Positions 17,162-24,702 of a DNA stretch of 64,000 nt are shown in pieces. The position numbers and the translations under genes are program-made. The DNA is taken from NCBI RefSeq assembly GCF_036499745.1, contig NZ_DASYDG010000041.1, forward strand, positions 1 to 64,000, read 5' to 3'. The stretch comes from Pinirhizobacter sp036499745. GTDB taxonomy: Bacteria; Pseudomonadota; Gammaproteobacteria; Xanthomonadales; Rhodanobacteraceae. Every line of letters starts with the position of its first letter. The stretch's first letter is position 1. Below the pieces are notes generated by a model. The model searched no databases. It was given only the letters and a program-made list of their open reading frames with translations, and was not told the DNA's origin.

Positions 17162-18193
17162 ATGATGCCGGCCATGTCCTTGAACATCGCCGCCCCGGAA
17201 ACTCCCGCCCCATTGAATAATTCGATGGTGGTCAACTGCGTCGCCTACCGCAAGGATGGCTCGAAAATCGGCGACATCACGCTGGACGATATCAGCGAGG
17301 TGCTGAAAACCCCGGACACCTTCGTGTGGGTGGGCCTGCACGAGCCAGACGAACACTTGCTGGACAAGCTGCAGGAGGAATTCTGCCTGCACGATCTTGC
17401 CGTGGAAGACGCCAAGTTCGCCCACCAGCGCACCAAGATCGAAACCTATGGCGACTCGCTGTTCATCGTGGTGCAGACGGCGCAATTGCTGGGTGGAAGC
17501 ATCGCCTTCGGCGAAACGCAGATCTTCCTGGGCAAGCACTACCTGATCACGGTGCGCCATGGCGCCTCACTGAGTTACGCCCCCGCCCGCATGAGCTGCG
17601 AGCGCTCGCCGGAACTGCTGGCGTTGGGGCCGAGCTATGGCCTGTATGCCGTGCTCGACTTCGTGGTGGACAACTTCCTGCCCATCGTGCGCGACTTCCG
17701 GGAAGAACTGCACGACCTGGAAAACGACATCTTCGCCGACACCTTCAACCGGCAGACCATCAAGCGCCTGTACGACATGCAGCGCGAGTTGATGAGCATG
17801 CGCCTGGCCGCGGCGCCGCTACAGGATGTGATCAGCCAGTTGGTGCGCATGCATCCGCATCTGGTGCACGACGAAATGCGCGCCTACTTCCGTGATGTTT
17901 ACGACCATGTGTTTCGTGTGAATGAATCCACCAACGCCATGCGCGAGATGCTTAGCGCGGCGATCACCGTGAACCTTTCGCTGGTGACGTTCGGCCAGAA
18001 CGAGGTGATGAAGAAGCTTGCAGGGTGGGCGGCGATGTTGGCGGCGCCTACGCTGATTACGAGCTGGTATGGGATGAACTTTGCGCATATGCCGGAGTTG
18101 CAGCAGCCGTGGGCTTATCCGGCGATTACGGCCCTGGTGGCTTGTATTGTGGGTGGGATTTTCATTGGGTTGAAGAAGGCTAAGTGGTTTTAA
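17162..18193 (+). CDS. corA: CorA family magnesium/cobalt transporter
   Basis: Divalent cation channel of the 2-TM-GxN family. The large cytoplasmic N-terminal domain (about residues 15-280) includes FVWVGLHEPDEHLLDKLQEEF and KIETYGDSLFIVVQTA, and long helices form the stalk (LHDLENDIFADTFNR, MQRELMSMRLAAAPLQ). Two membrane helices at the C-terminus flank the selectivity signature YGMNF (GMN) and end in GGIFIGLKKAKWF. The start is uncertain among ATGs at 17162, 17165 and 17174, none with a clear SD; the last gives MSLNIAAPET. The end is rich in T-G codons, unlike its neighbours, but the frame is intact. Confidence 0.95.
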   Translation: MMPAMSLNIAAPETPAPLNNSMVVNCVAYRKDGSKIGDITLDDISEVLKTPDTFVWVGLHEPDEHLLDKLQEEFCLHDLAVEDAKFAHQRTKIETYGDSLFIVVQTAQLLGGSIAFGETQIFLGKHYLITVRHGASLSYAPARMSCERSPELLALGPSYGLYAVLDFVVDNFLPIVRDFREELHDLENDIFADTFNRQTIKRLYDMQRELMSMRLAAAPLQDVISQLVRMHPHLVHDEMRAYFRDVYDHVFRVNESTNAMREMLSAAITVNLSLVTFGQNEVMKKLAGWAAMLAAPTLITSWYGMNFAHMPELQQPWAYPAITALVACIVGGIFIGLKKAKWF

Positions 18194-18272
18194 TCACTTT
18201 GCGTTCTGCCCGCCGAAAGAACTTGCGGCATGTGAAATGATGGTCGCTCCTTCTACATAGAGCGATCACCCG

Positions 18273-18803
18273 ATGAAGAAATGGCTTGCCTGCTGGTTGG
18301 TAATGTTCGCCGTGGCTGTACCCGCACTCAGCATCGCGGCTGAGTTCAGTCAGAACACCCAGTACCGTGAAGAAGTGTTATCTGTCGCGCCGTATCGCAT
18401 CAAATATGTTCTGACGGGGCAGACGCGGATCCAGCCAAGCGACTTCCCCGCCATGGCGCTCGATGGCCAGGCCACGTTTGTTTACGCGCTGGCGGGCAAG
18501 GATGTGTTTGTTTATTCGGACGGTTTGTATATCGGCTCGCCAAGTTTGTATCTGTGGCCCTTCCAGCCTTCCGTCAACGACGATCCCACGAATCCCATCA
18601 GTTCGATCACGGCGCCGGTGGGTACCGGATTCGCGATGATGTTTAGCCAGAAGGACGCTCAGGACTATCGTTTGAGCGGCGAATTCATTGTCGAGTTGAA
18701 GCCGGGGTTCACTTATGATCCGGATCACGTGCGGATGCAGGCGGTGTATCTGACTGCTATGGGTGCGCCTTATATCGATGTCTTTCGTCGTCAGTCTGAG
18801 TAA
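18273..18803 (+). CDS. Hypothetical exported protein
   Basis: Protein of 176 residues with a clear signal peptide (MKKWLACWLVMFAVAVPALSIAA). The mature part looks mostly beta-structured, with FVYALAGKDVFVYSDGLY near residues 70-87 and IELKPGFTYDPDHVRM-like text near the end. I do not recognise the family. The gene stands alone, convergent with a lipoprotein gene, and the two stops face each other across a 13-bp inverted repeat. It marks the left edge of the accessory region. Confidence 0.75.
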   Translation: MKKWLACWLVMFAVAVPALSIAAEFSQNTQYREEVLSVAPYRIKYVLTGQTRIQPSDFPAMALDGQATFVYALAGKDVFVYSDGLYIGSPSLYLWPFQPSVNDDPTNPISSITAPVGTGFAMMFSQKDAQDYRLSGEFIVELKPGFTYDPDHVRMQAVYLTAMGAPYIDVFRRQSE

Positions 18804-18818
18804 CGGCTATGCCATCTG

Positions 18819-18862
18819 TCGTCCTTGGCCACCGCAAGACGCGCTGCGATGGCCAAGGACGA
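18819..18862. terminator. Bidirectional hairpin between convergent genes
   Basis: A 13-bp perfect inverted repeat (18819-18831 against 18850-18862) with an 18-base partly paired loop sits exactly between two convergent stop codons. No long U-tract flanks it on either side. Position and symmetry suggest a shared transcription-end structure for both genes. Confidence 0.65.
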
Positions 18863-18868
18863 TGCGAA

Positions 18869-19390
18869 CTAGATTGACTCAGCCACGTGTTTGGCCATTT
18901 TCTCGATCATGGCGTCTGGGGTCGTCAGATTGCTCGTCGAGTTGGTTCGGTCGTCGAAGAAAGACACGACAGCCCCGTCTGACGTGCGCAGTACCCGAAT
19001 CGAAATCCCTGCCCGCTCCGTCCGGAAGGTGAAGGGAGCCACCCGGTAGTATTCGGTCACGTCCCCATTGACCACGTAGGCAAATCCCTTGGATTTTGCG
19101 TAGGCGACGGCCTGGTCATCGATTAGTGGTTCCTTGGGACCGACGGGACGGCTAAGCGGAGCAGCCTTGAGACCCGACTTTTGGGTCAACCCTCGCGTGA
19201 ACGCTCCGCCGGCGCTCATGCCAGAGCCGTCGCAGTCTTCCTGCCCCACTATCGTGCAGTCTCGAAACATCACCACGGCTACGTCTGCTCCGGATGGGAG
19301 TTTGTCGCGGACGGTAACGGGTGGAATGCTGGCGCAGGCGCATGCCAGGGCTACCGGAGCCAGTAGCGCAGCTTTATAGAATCGCTTCAT
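18869..19390 (-). CDS. Lipoprotein, DUF4823-like
   Basis: Lipoprotein of 173 residues. The signal peptide ends in a lipobox (PVALACAC, Cys near residue 18-20). The mature domain resembles DUF4823-type envelope lipoproteins of unknown function: a VAVVMFRDC strand, a stretch where AYAKSKGFAYVVNGDVTEYY aligns with the 'A...GADYLV...I..Y' core, and SIRVLRTSDGAVVSFFDDRTNS. It belongs to a run of small minus-strand secreted or lipid-anchored proteins downstream of the CDI locus. Whether it shares a function with them is unknown. Confidence 0.7.
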   Translation of the reverse strand: MKRFYKAALLAPVALACACASIPPVTVRDKLPSGADVAVVMFRDCTIVGQEDCDGSGMSAGGAFTRGLTQKSGLKAAPLSRPVGPKEPLIDDQAVAYAKSKGFAYVVNGDVTEYYRVAPFTFRTERAGISIRVLRTSDGAVVSFFDDRTNSTSNLTTPDAMIEKMAKHVAESI

Positions 19391-19494
19391 GAACTATTCC
19401 TTGTCGTTCCCGAGCGCTTAGATCGGGCAGTTAGAACTCAGGCCGCGGCTGCGAAACCCACTAGCGGCCGGGGTACATCCCTAACCAAATCAGC

Positions 19495-20046
19495 TTAGTC
19501 CACGCACTTGACGAGAGGTTCTACTCTCGTGAGAGATGATAAGTATGGACCCGCCTCCACTTCCGAAAGCTTCATCAAAGCAGAGAAGATAACGCGACCC
19601 TGCGCAACAGCGATGTCGACCTGAGACAAGGCGAAATCGTCATTGGGCGCCACCCATTCCTCGAAGTCCCGAATAAAGGTAGCTCTCCCGGCGACCAGCC
19701 TAGTATCTCCCTTTAAGCGCGGCGTCTGTTGGAACGACATCCTCGGCCCCGTTTCGATCAGATGTACGCCGGGCACCACTTTGATGGACGCGTACTGTCC
19801 CCGCTTGATGCGAGCAACCTTTCTTCCGTCTACGTTAACAACCGTCGTGGCGCCACTTCCAAAATTAACGTCGCTGTAGGGGCGAAAGATGACCAAGGTC
19901 GCGAGCTCGTCTTCGTTGGCAGATGAACAGGCAGCATCAGACGCGGATGTGAAGAAAACAGACGCTACTACCAATGCACAAGTAGATGCGGCTCTAAAAC
20001 TCGGAATTGTGTAAACCAATTTCAAGAATCCTCGGAATCGGGGCAT
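19495..20046 (-). CDS. DUF2846-like exported protein
   Basis: Protein of up to 183 residues with a signal peptide and a domain that reads like DUF2846: LATLVIFRPYSDVNFGSG, VVNVDGRKVARIKRGQYASI, VVPGVHLIETG and LVAGRATFIRDF. Such domains occur in small envelope lipoproteins of unknown function. The ATG at 20046 overlaps the previous gene by 25 bases. A TTG at 20025, whose TTGA overlaps that gene's stop and which has GAGGA just upstream, is an attractive alternative start. No lipobox cysteine is in the usual place, so it may be soluble periplasmic. Confidence 0.65.
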   Translation of the reverse strand: MPRFRGFLKLVYTIPSFRAASTCALVVASVFFTSASDAACSSANEDELATLVIFRPYSDVNFGSGATTVVNVDGRKVARIKRGQYASIKVVPGVHLIETGPRMSFQQTPRLKGDTRLVAGRATFIRDFEEWVAPNDDFALSQVDIAVAQGRVIFSALMKLSEVEAGPYLSSLTRVEPLVKCVD

Positions 20047-20603
20047 CGCTCAGCAACAGTAAGCGTTACCTTCTTACGCTTCCACGTACCGTCTCGGCTT
20101 TCGACAATTTCTGATACCTGAGGAAGGCAAATGGTTGGAGCAACTAGACGAATATCGTAGTCCTTGCCCTCCTCTGGCAAGAACACAGCGTTGCTTACCT
20201 TGCACTGCACGTTTCTCCAGCCGTTCGACGATCCACCGCCCGCCGTAAGGAGCATCGGTTGGTTAGCCCTCACATTGAATTCCTTGTATATGCGAGTCAT
20301 ATCGGCCGTTTTCGGCATACCGATCTCGCGCTTCGCAGGAAAAACTCTGAACTTAAGTAGGTTGTGGCTTGGCTCATCGTAGGCACTCAGGCTACCGCGA
20401 TGTGAGCCCCAGAAGCCTTGCGGCCTGACACAAGTCAAACCAGGCGTAGCGTAGACGCCGAGCTCTTCGAGAGCCATGCGAACTCGAGCTTTCGGCCCAA
20501 CAAAACTGTCGTTATACGGACTTGCTTGTCTCGTCTCAGCAGACTGGCAACCTGAAAGAGCCACCAGAGCTACTGTCATTCCTATCCCTGACAGATAACG
20601 CAT
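20022..20603 (-). CDS. Hypothetical lipoprotein
   Basis: Protein of 193 residues with a short signal peptide and strong lipobox (VALVALSGCQS, Cys near residue 19). The mature domain contains four cysteines (TCVRPQGFW, NVQCKVSN, PTICLPQ, ERCPDSED), suggesting two disulphides in the periplasm. I do not recognise the family. It overlaps the DUF2846-like gene downstream, so the two probably form a small operon. Base composition is lower in GC than the housekeeping genes to the left. Confidence 0.7.
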   Translation of the reverse strand: MRYLSGIGMTVALVALSGCQSAETRQASPYNDSFVGPKARVRMALEELGVYATPGLTCVRPQGFWGSHRGSLSAYDEPSHNLLKFRVFPAKREIGMPKTADMTRIYKEFNVRANQPMLLTAGGGSSNGWRNVQCKVSNAVFLPEEGKDYDIRLVAPTICLPQVSEIVESRDGTWKRKKVTLTVAERCPDSEDS

Positions 20604-20677
20604 AAATCCTCCTTGATTATTCTAACTACCTTGTTTGGCGTGCAATCTCCGACTTCCAACGTTCTCGCGCACATCAC

Positions 20678-21160
20678 CTAGTCAAAGCTAAAGCGAACGT
20701 TCTTAACGACTTGGCGAGCCCCCCAAGTGAAATTGCAGACCCGAGCAACTTCAACGATCAACTTGTCCCCAGGCTTGAAGGGTTGAGTCACCGGTGCGCA
20801 ACCACCTTTGATCTCCACCGGATCCGACCCGCCGCGGGAAAACGGAAATTCTAGTGCGAGACCCTCCGAAAGCTTGTGAATTAAAGAAACTTTTTCCACA
20901 AAGTCGTCAGCGATCCCGAACACGGGAATCCCATTCGAACGCATAAGATAGACGTCGTGCTTGAAGTGGCCGCCCCTGAGAAGGCACATCTCAATAAGAA
21001 CACCATCGATCTTTTCGGATTGACACTCCGGATCCGCGGCGGCAACCACGGGGACCACAAAAAGTGAAGCTACGATCAAGCGCATGGCAAAGTTTAGCCG
21101 CGATCGACTATCAGTCTTGCCTTCCTTTCTATCAGCGTCCACTACCCTCGCTCCTTTCAT
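20678..21160 (-). CDS. Hypothetical exported protein
   Basis: The ATG at 21160 is preceded by GGAAG at a usable distance and would give a 160-residue protein with a long charged N-terminus (MKGARVVDADRKEG). An internal ATG at 21085 gives 135 residues starting directly with a signal peptide (MRLIVASLFVVPVVAAADPE) but lacks an SD. The mature part has a cysteine pair early (ECQSEKIDG, IEMCLLRGGHF) and two later (GGCAPVTQ, RVCNFTWG). It does not resemble a family I know. The next gene upstream on this strand is a toxin remnant, so it may be part of an old effector/immunity array. Confidence 0.6.
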   Translation of the reverse strand: MKGARVVDADRKEGKTDSRSRLNFAMRLIVASLFVVPVVAAADPECQSEKIDGVLIEMCLLRGGHFKHDVYLMRSNGIPVFGIADDFVEKVSLIHKLSEGLALEFPFSRGGSDPVEIKGGCAPVTQPFKPGDKLIVEVARVCNFTWGARQVVKNVRFSFD

Positions 21161-21253
21161 GTTTCTTCCATTCGTACAAGCACTAAAAATCGAACCATGC
21201 CCAAGCAATCGCACATCTAAAACATCTCCGTAAACGACGCCGACTAGAATCGC

Positions 21254-21343
21254 TCAATGCGCTTCTGCGAATAAAGTTGAGTCAAACTTTCGACCGAAGA
21301 AATCGGTGATCGCGTAGGTCAATGCGGGACTTCCACTCGGCAA
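21254..21343 (-). pseudogene. Remnant of a CdiA C-terminal toxin end
   Basis: Directly after the stop of the lipoprotein gene at 21362, the minus strand reads LPSGSPALTYAITDFFGRK followed by FDSTLFAEAH and a stop. This matches the intact orphan toxin near 23200-23130, where GSPALTYANHIADVVGRK occurs in the same order. Only about 29 codons remain; an in-frame stop precedes them and the catalytic-looking part is gone. I read it as the leftover end of a second, related toxin cassette that was deleted or replaced. Confidence 0.75.
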
Positions 21344-21361
21344 TCAACCCGTCACGGAGTA

Positions 21362-21808
21362 TCAAGGCTTACAAACCAGCGCATTGGGGAAGTCGTGGCA
21401 ATGTTTGCTTTCGAGTCTTTTTCTCGGGTCTGGCAGCGGCGGAACATCCCCCGCACCACATCCATTGGCAACCGCGATATCCGCGAATTTGCAAACCCCT
21501 CTCCATGATGGAGACTCTTGGTATATGAAGCCTTGCCCCTCCATGCAAGCGAGCGATGCGACAAGCGCGACAGTGGCAGAGTGTTTCGAGTAAAAGGGCG
21601 AGGAAAAACCACATTCTAGAAGATATTTGTACGTTTCTAGCTCCGAAGTTTCCGGGCGAGACCATAGCTCATAAGCGTACTTTGCAGGTGGCCAAGGCCT
21701 TAAAGTGCATCCAGTTGCCGTTGTCAGTACGAAGAAGGCGGCGAGGATTTTGGCTAACCTAAGGCGCCGATAACTTTCGTGGCACGGCGTATTATTTGGA
21801 TCAATCAT
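21362..21808 (-). CDS. PWPP-family lipoprotein, candidate orphan immunity protein
   Basis: Lipoprotein of 148 residues. The start at 21808 has GGAAG seven bases upstream. The lipobox is VLTTATGC, followed at once by TLRPWPPAKYAYELW, the signature of a local family. Later motifs are LLECGFSSPFYS, CMEGQGFIYQ, a cysteine-rich stretch (WRGVCKF, NGCGAGD) and an end reading KHCHDFPNALVCKP. The same motifs in the same order occur in the intact copy at 22544-22960, which is coupled to an orphan toxin, and partly in the pseudogene at 22272-22506. By context it may protect against a related toxin in the periplasm (inference). Confidence 0.75.
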   Translation of the reverse strand: MIDPNNTPCHESYRRLRLAKILAAFFVLTTATGCTLRPWPPAKYAYELWSRPETSELETYKYLLECGFSSPFYSKHSATVALVASLACMEGQGFIYQESPSWRGVCKFADIAVANGCGAGDVPPLPDPRKRLESKHCHDFPNALVCKP

Positions 21809-21874
21809 TACCAGACTTCCAAAGTGATCCACACCCGCCGCCGCCGCTCCCATAACAATTGTGAGCGCTATTCT

Positions 21875-22147
21875 TCATTCCTGAAGATTCTTCAGCGAGC
21901 TGAGCATCGCGGTGGCTGGCGACTCCAAACTCGCCAATGCACCGGGTGACGCTAGCTCAGGACTGCCTGGAAATTGCAGGGTTTGTATGCCGAGGACTGC
22001 CCCGGGTCTGGCGCCATGCGCACGGAACTTCTCGCGATCAGCTTCGTCAATCTTCGGAAAAATTGCGCATCCCATAAGCGCAAAAAGAATAGCGGAGACG
22101 ACGATCATTCTCGCGGCAGGCTCGCAACTTACAGTGTTGTGGATCAC
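21875..22147 (-). CDS. Small hypothetical lipoprotein
   Basis: A 90-residue product starting at GTG 22147, which has a strong AGGAAG five bases upstream. A hydrophobic segment (MIVVSAILFALMGC) ends in a lipobox Cys near residue 27. The short mature part (AIFPKIDEADREKFRAHG, then a Pro/Gly/Ser-rich tail) has no family I recognise. It does not carry the PWPP signature of its neighbours. A shorter start at 22108 is possible. It lies between two PWPP-family genes. Confidence 0.55.
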   Translation of the reverse strand: MIHNTVSCEPAARMIVVSAILFALMGCAIFPKIDEADREKFRAHGARPGAVLGIQTLQFPGSPELASPGALASLESPATAMLSSLKNLQE

Positions 22148-22271
22148 CTCAACTTCCTTGTGATGTGTGTTGGACGGTTTTAAGCACGTCCATTGCGTTT
22201 CCTATCGCCACCTTACCGGTACAAGGGCATATAAACCGGTGTTTCGGCGCGCAAGAAAATGAGGCTTGATG

Positions 22272-22506
22272 CTAAGTCTTGAAAACCGTTGCGCTTGGGA
22301 AGTCGTACCAAATCCACGCGAATAAAACGGTGACTCGAAGCCACATTCCAACAAAGTCCTGACTTTTTCGTTTCTTTCAACCCCGACTTTTCCCAGACCT
22401 CGTAGGCATATGGTGCGGGCGGCCACGGATGAAAAGTGCAGCCAATCTGCAAGAAAGAAGTGATCACAGATGCGGCTATCGGCATATTTGTTCGAGCGAT
22501 CATCAT
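22272..22506 (-). pseudogene. Internally deleted PWPP-family lipoprotein
   Basis: Third copy of the local lipoprotein family. The N-terminus is intact (signal, lipobox LQIGC, then TFHPWPPAPYAYEVWEKSG). A frameshift follows near 22370, where the reading TLLECGFESPFYSRGFGT continues in another frame. The sequence then jumps to DFPSATVFKT and a stop, which corresponds to the last residues of the intact copies (DFPNALVCKP, DFPLAKVCRP). About 70 codons of the middle are missing. It is a decayed family member, not a functional gene. Confidence 0.8.
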
Positions 22507-22543
22507 GGAGCCACCGCCGCAACTATCAACCCGAAACGTATTG

Positions 22544-22960
22544 TCAAGGCCTACAAACCTTTGCGAGGGGAAAGTCGAGGCAATGTTTGCTGCTTAATCG
22601 CTTGTTTGCATCCGGATCCGGGGCAACATAGCCGGGCAAGCAACCCGGGGCAGACCCAGCGTCATCGGCGGTACACACGTCCCTCCATGAGTATCGACCT
22701 TTGTACTTAAAGCCCTGTTTCTCCATGCATGATTGAGTGTCGACAAAACTTGCTGTAGTTGCCAGGCTTCGTGAATAGAATGGAGATTGATATCCACACT
22801 CCAATAGCGTCTTAAACAACGTGTCTCGACCTACTCCCGCTTTCTCCCAGAGTTCGTATGCATACGGCGCCGGAGGCCACGGACGCGCTGGACAGCCAGC
22901 GGTTGTGCCAATAACTACCAGCACAGCAATCGTGAAAAATGCGGCTCTGATATTTATCAT
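22544..22960 (-). CDS. PWPP-family lipoprotein, candidate cognate immunity to the orphan toxin
   Basis: Lipoprotein of 138 residues whose ATG overlaps the orphan toxin's TGA in ATGA. The signal peptide ends at a lipobox (GTTAGC), followed by PARPWPPAPYAYELWEKAG. LLECGYQSPFYS, CMEKQGFKYKGRYSWRDVC, PGCLPGYVAPDPD and KHCLDFPLAKVCRP follow, with about eight cysteines. Tight coupling after a toxin C-terminus is the usual place of an immunity gene in CDI systems. A lipid-anchored periplasmic protein would suit a toxin that acts in the periplasm or on membrane lipids, as known for immunity to type VI lipase effectors. That functional link is inference. Confidence 0.8.
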   Translation of the reverse strand: MINIRAAFFTIAVLVVIGTTAGCPARPWPPAPYAYELWEKAGVGRDTLFKTLLECGYQSPFYSRSLATTASFVDTQSCMEKQGFKYKGRYSWRDVCTADDAGSAPGCLPGYVAPDPDANKRLSSKHCLDFPLAKVCRP

Positions 22961-24405
22961 TTGATATAGACGCCTTGCGCCTGTGACTGCTGTCCTGTCT
23001 CGCTTTTCCAAAAATTCACGCAAGAAGGACCAGCATTTCCGTAGCAGTTGTGGGCTGTGGTATCAAGCCCCAATCCGCCCCGAATATACTGCAGCAGTTT
23101 CGAGGAGCCTTCGGGAACAGATCCGCCGGTGGGCGAATTGAAACCAACCTTTCGGCCAACAACGTCGGCGATGTGATTAGCGTAGGTCAGTGCGGGACTT
23201 CCATCTGGCTGGATAAGGTTACCCCTTAGATAGATGAGCGATTGCGCAGCCGTGTCTAGGTTGTAAGCAGGCCCAATTAAATCTACAGTCGTAGATGACA
23301 AGGAACCGTATCGTGCCGAGTTGACCAGCTTCATCATGGCATTTCCTACAGTCATCGAACCGCGACTGTGGCCGTCAAGATGAAGGCCTTGCTGCCCGTA
23401 ATCGGACATAATTCCGATAAGTTCGCTTGTTGCATTGGTATAGCCAAAAAAGCTGCCCTCGAGCTTGTCCATGTATCCGGCGACCAAGATTTCCGACAAC
23501 TTATTGTCCGCTTTTGGAAAATGCAGGAAGTACTGAGGGCCATCGGCACTAGAGTGTTGCAGGGCATATTTCTCGGCGCCATCCACGTCATTGAATATTC
23601 CATTGTTGGCGATATGAACCTTACCGTCCGAGCTGCTTAGCAGTGCATTGCGTTCATCCAGGGTAAGGAGCCGCCTCGGTAGAGGATTGCCTTCGGCATC
23701 TCGTTCAATCACGTATAGCTGCGCTTCCTTTTCGAACATGGTTCTGTGCGCTTCGTCAGTGACGTGCGTGATGGCGACGTTCGCCAGCCCGTTGATGCCG
23801 CGCTCAATCTCGGCCTTCTCCTGGAGCTTGTCCAAATCGATGTGGGCGAGCGCGGTATTCGCGAGATCCGTTGCCGTTCGATCCAGTTCGGCGAGTGCAC
23901 CGACATTTCCGTCTCGCACAATCACGGTGCCCGCCGCGATGTCGCTGCGCGTTTCGTTGCTCCTATCCTTGTCCGCCGAACCCCCGTCCAATGCATTGGC
24001 AAGTGCACCCTTGAAAGCGCCATATTTGCTTGACGCCATGGACGTATCGAAGCCGTAGCCGGAACTGTTTGACGAGGCTTCAGTTTTATTGAGCAGATGC
24101 TCGACGGTGAGCGAGCCGGTATCCAGGATGTTCTTCGAGGCATCGGCCGTGCTGGCGATCACACCGCCTTTCAGGTGCGTGTTGCCGCCCACTGTGATGT
24201 CGAACCCGCCTTGGCCGGCCTTGATACCACTGACCTCGTTCACGCCTGCATAGTTGCTCTTGACTTTGCTCTGGTCGAAGTTCGCACTGACGCTGACGCC
24301 GGCACCATAGACCACCTTGACGCCTGCCTGGACGCTCTTGCTGGCGTAGTCGTCGGTGTCCTGCTCGCTTTCCACGCGGAGGTTGCCGCCAATGGTTGCC
24401 AGCAC
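22957..24405 (-). CDS. Orphan CdiA C-terminal cassette with serine-hydrolase-like toxin domain
   Basis: Reading of 482 residues with no good start (GTG at 24405, no SD); in-frame homology to cdiA continues up to about 24453, where a TAA stops it. Residues 1-100 repeat the cdiA segment ATIGGNLRVESEQDTDDY to GGVIAS.ADASKNILDTGSL. Residues 150-205 parallel the pre-toxin (GTVIVRDGN, LQEKAEIERGI). The unique part carries GKVHIANNGIFNDVDGAEKY, FLHFPKADNKLSEILVAGY and GLHLDGHSRGSMTVGNA with a GxSxG nucleophile elbow (Ser codon 23365-23367). TTVDLIGPAYN and a late TAHNCYG are possible Asp and His partners. It looks like a silent, recombinable toxin module whose activity may be lipase- or esterase-like. 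Confidence 0.8.
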   Translation of the reverse strand: MLATIGGNLRVESEQDTDDYASKSVQAGVKVVYGAGVSVSANFDQSKVKSNYAGVNEVSGIKAGQGGFDITVGGNTHLKGGVIASTADASKNILDTGSLTVEHLLNKTEASSNSSGYGFDTSMASSKYGAFKGALANALDGGSADKDRSNETRSDIAAGTVIVRDGNVGALAELDRTATDLANTALAHIDLDKLQEKAEIERGINGLANVAITHVTDEAHRTMFEKEAQLYVIERDAEGNPLPRRLLTLDERNALLSSSDGKVHIANNGIFNDVDGAEKYALQHSSADGPQYFLHFPKADNKLSEILVAGYMDKLEGSFFGYTNATSELIGIMSDYGQQGLHLDGHSRGSMTVGNAMMKLVNSARYGSLSSTTVDLIGPAYNLDTAAQSLIYLRGNLIQPDGSPALTYANHIADVVGRKVGFNSPTGGSVPEGSSKLLQYIRGGLGLDTTAHNCYGNAGPSCVNFWKSETGQQSQAQGVYIK

Positions 24406-24453
24406 GCGGTCGCCGGCAAGCTGCGCGCCCTTGATGGTCGTGTCGTTTCCGGA
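24100..24453 (-). repeat. Homology block shared with cdiA (orphan copy)
   Basis: This stretch encodes GNDTTIKGAQLAGDRVLAT through LDTGSL and is visibly similar in DNA and protein to cdiA 26524-26888. Homology stops abruptly at an in-frame TAA next to 24453, marking a recombination or insertion boundary. Such blocks in front of orphan toxin ends allow replacement of the main cdiA end by homologous recombination. Confidence 0.8.
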
Positions 24454-24573
24454 TTAGCCCGAACCACAGAGCCATTTGAGCAAACGCCAACAGCGATGTT
24501 TTGCTCAACGCATTGAGCATGACGCGGTAAACATTAGTCGAATCATCATAACTCGCATCTTTACACGACCGCC

Positions 24574-24702
24574 CTATTTTCGTCCTGAGAGGGATGACGC
24601 AACGCAACCAAATGTCGTGGCAGCACCCGAACCGTAACCAATCGCACTAGTAGCAGCGCCCTGGATGAGGCTTGCGCCCAAGCCCTTGTCCTCGTCTGAG
24701 TC
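24574..24702 (-). pseudogene. Remnant of another CdiA C-terminal region
   Basis: Beginning right after the stop of the 67-residue gene, an open stretch of 42 codons reads DSDEDKGLGASLIQGAATSA, then IGYGSGAATTFG and SSLSGRK and a stop. It has no start codon. Its Gly/Ala-rich text resembles hydrophobic C-terminal segments of CdiA/FhaB proteins, such as AVGGLGGAVGHGTGG in the neighbouring cdiA. The interval from here to 24453 holds a further short reading (STNVYRVMLNALSKTSLLA) that I could not identify. Confidence 0.55.

Noticed and set aside
22202..22522. A 106-codon reading over the third PWPP lipoprotein
   Set aside because: It combines out-of-frame text with only the middle of the family; the locus is better explained as a frameshifted, deleted copy.
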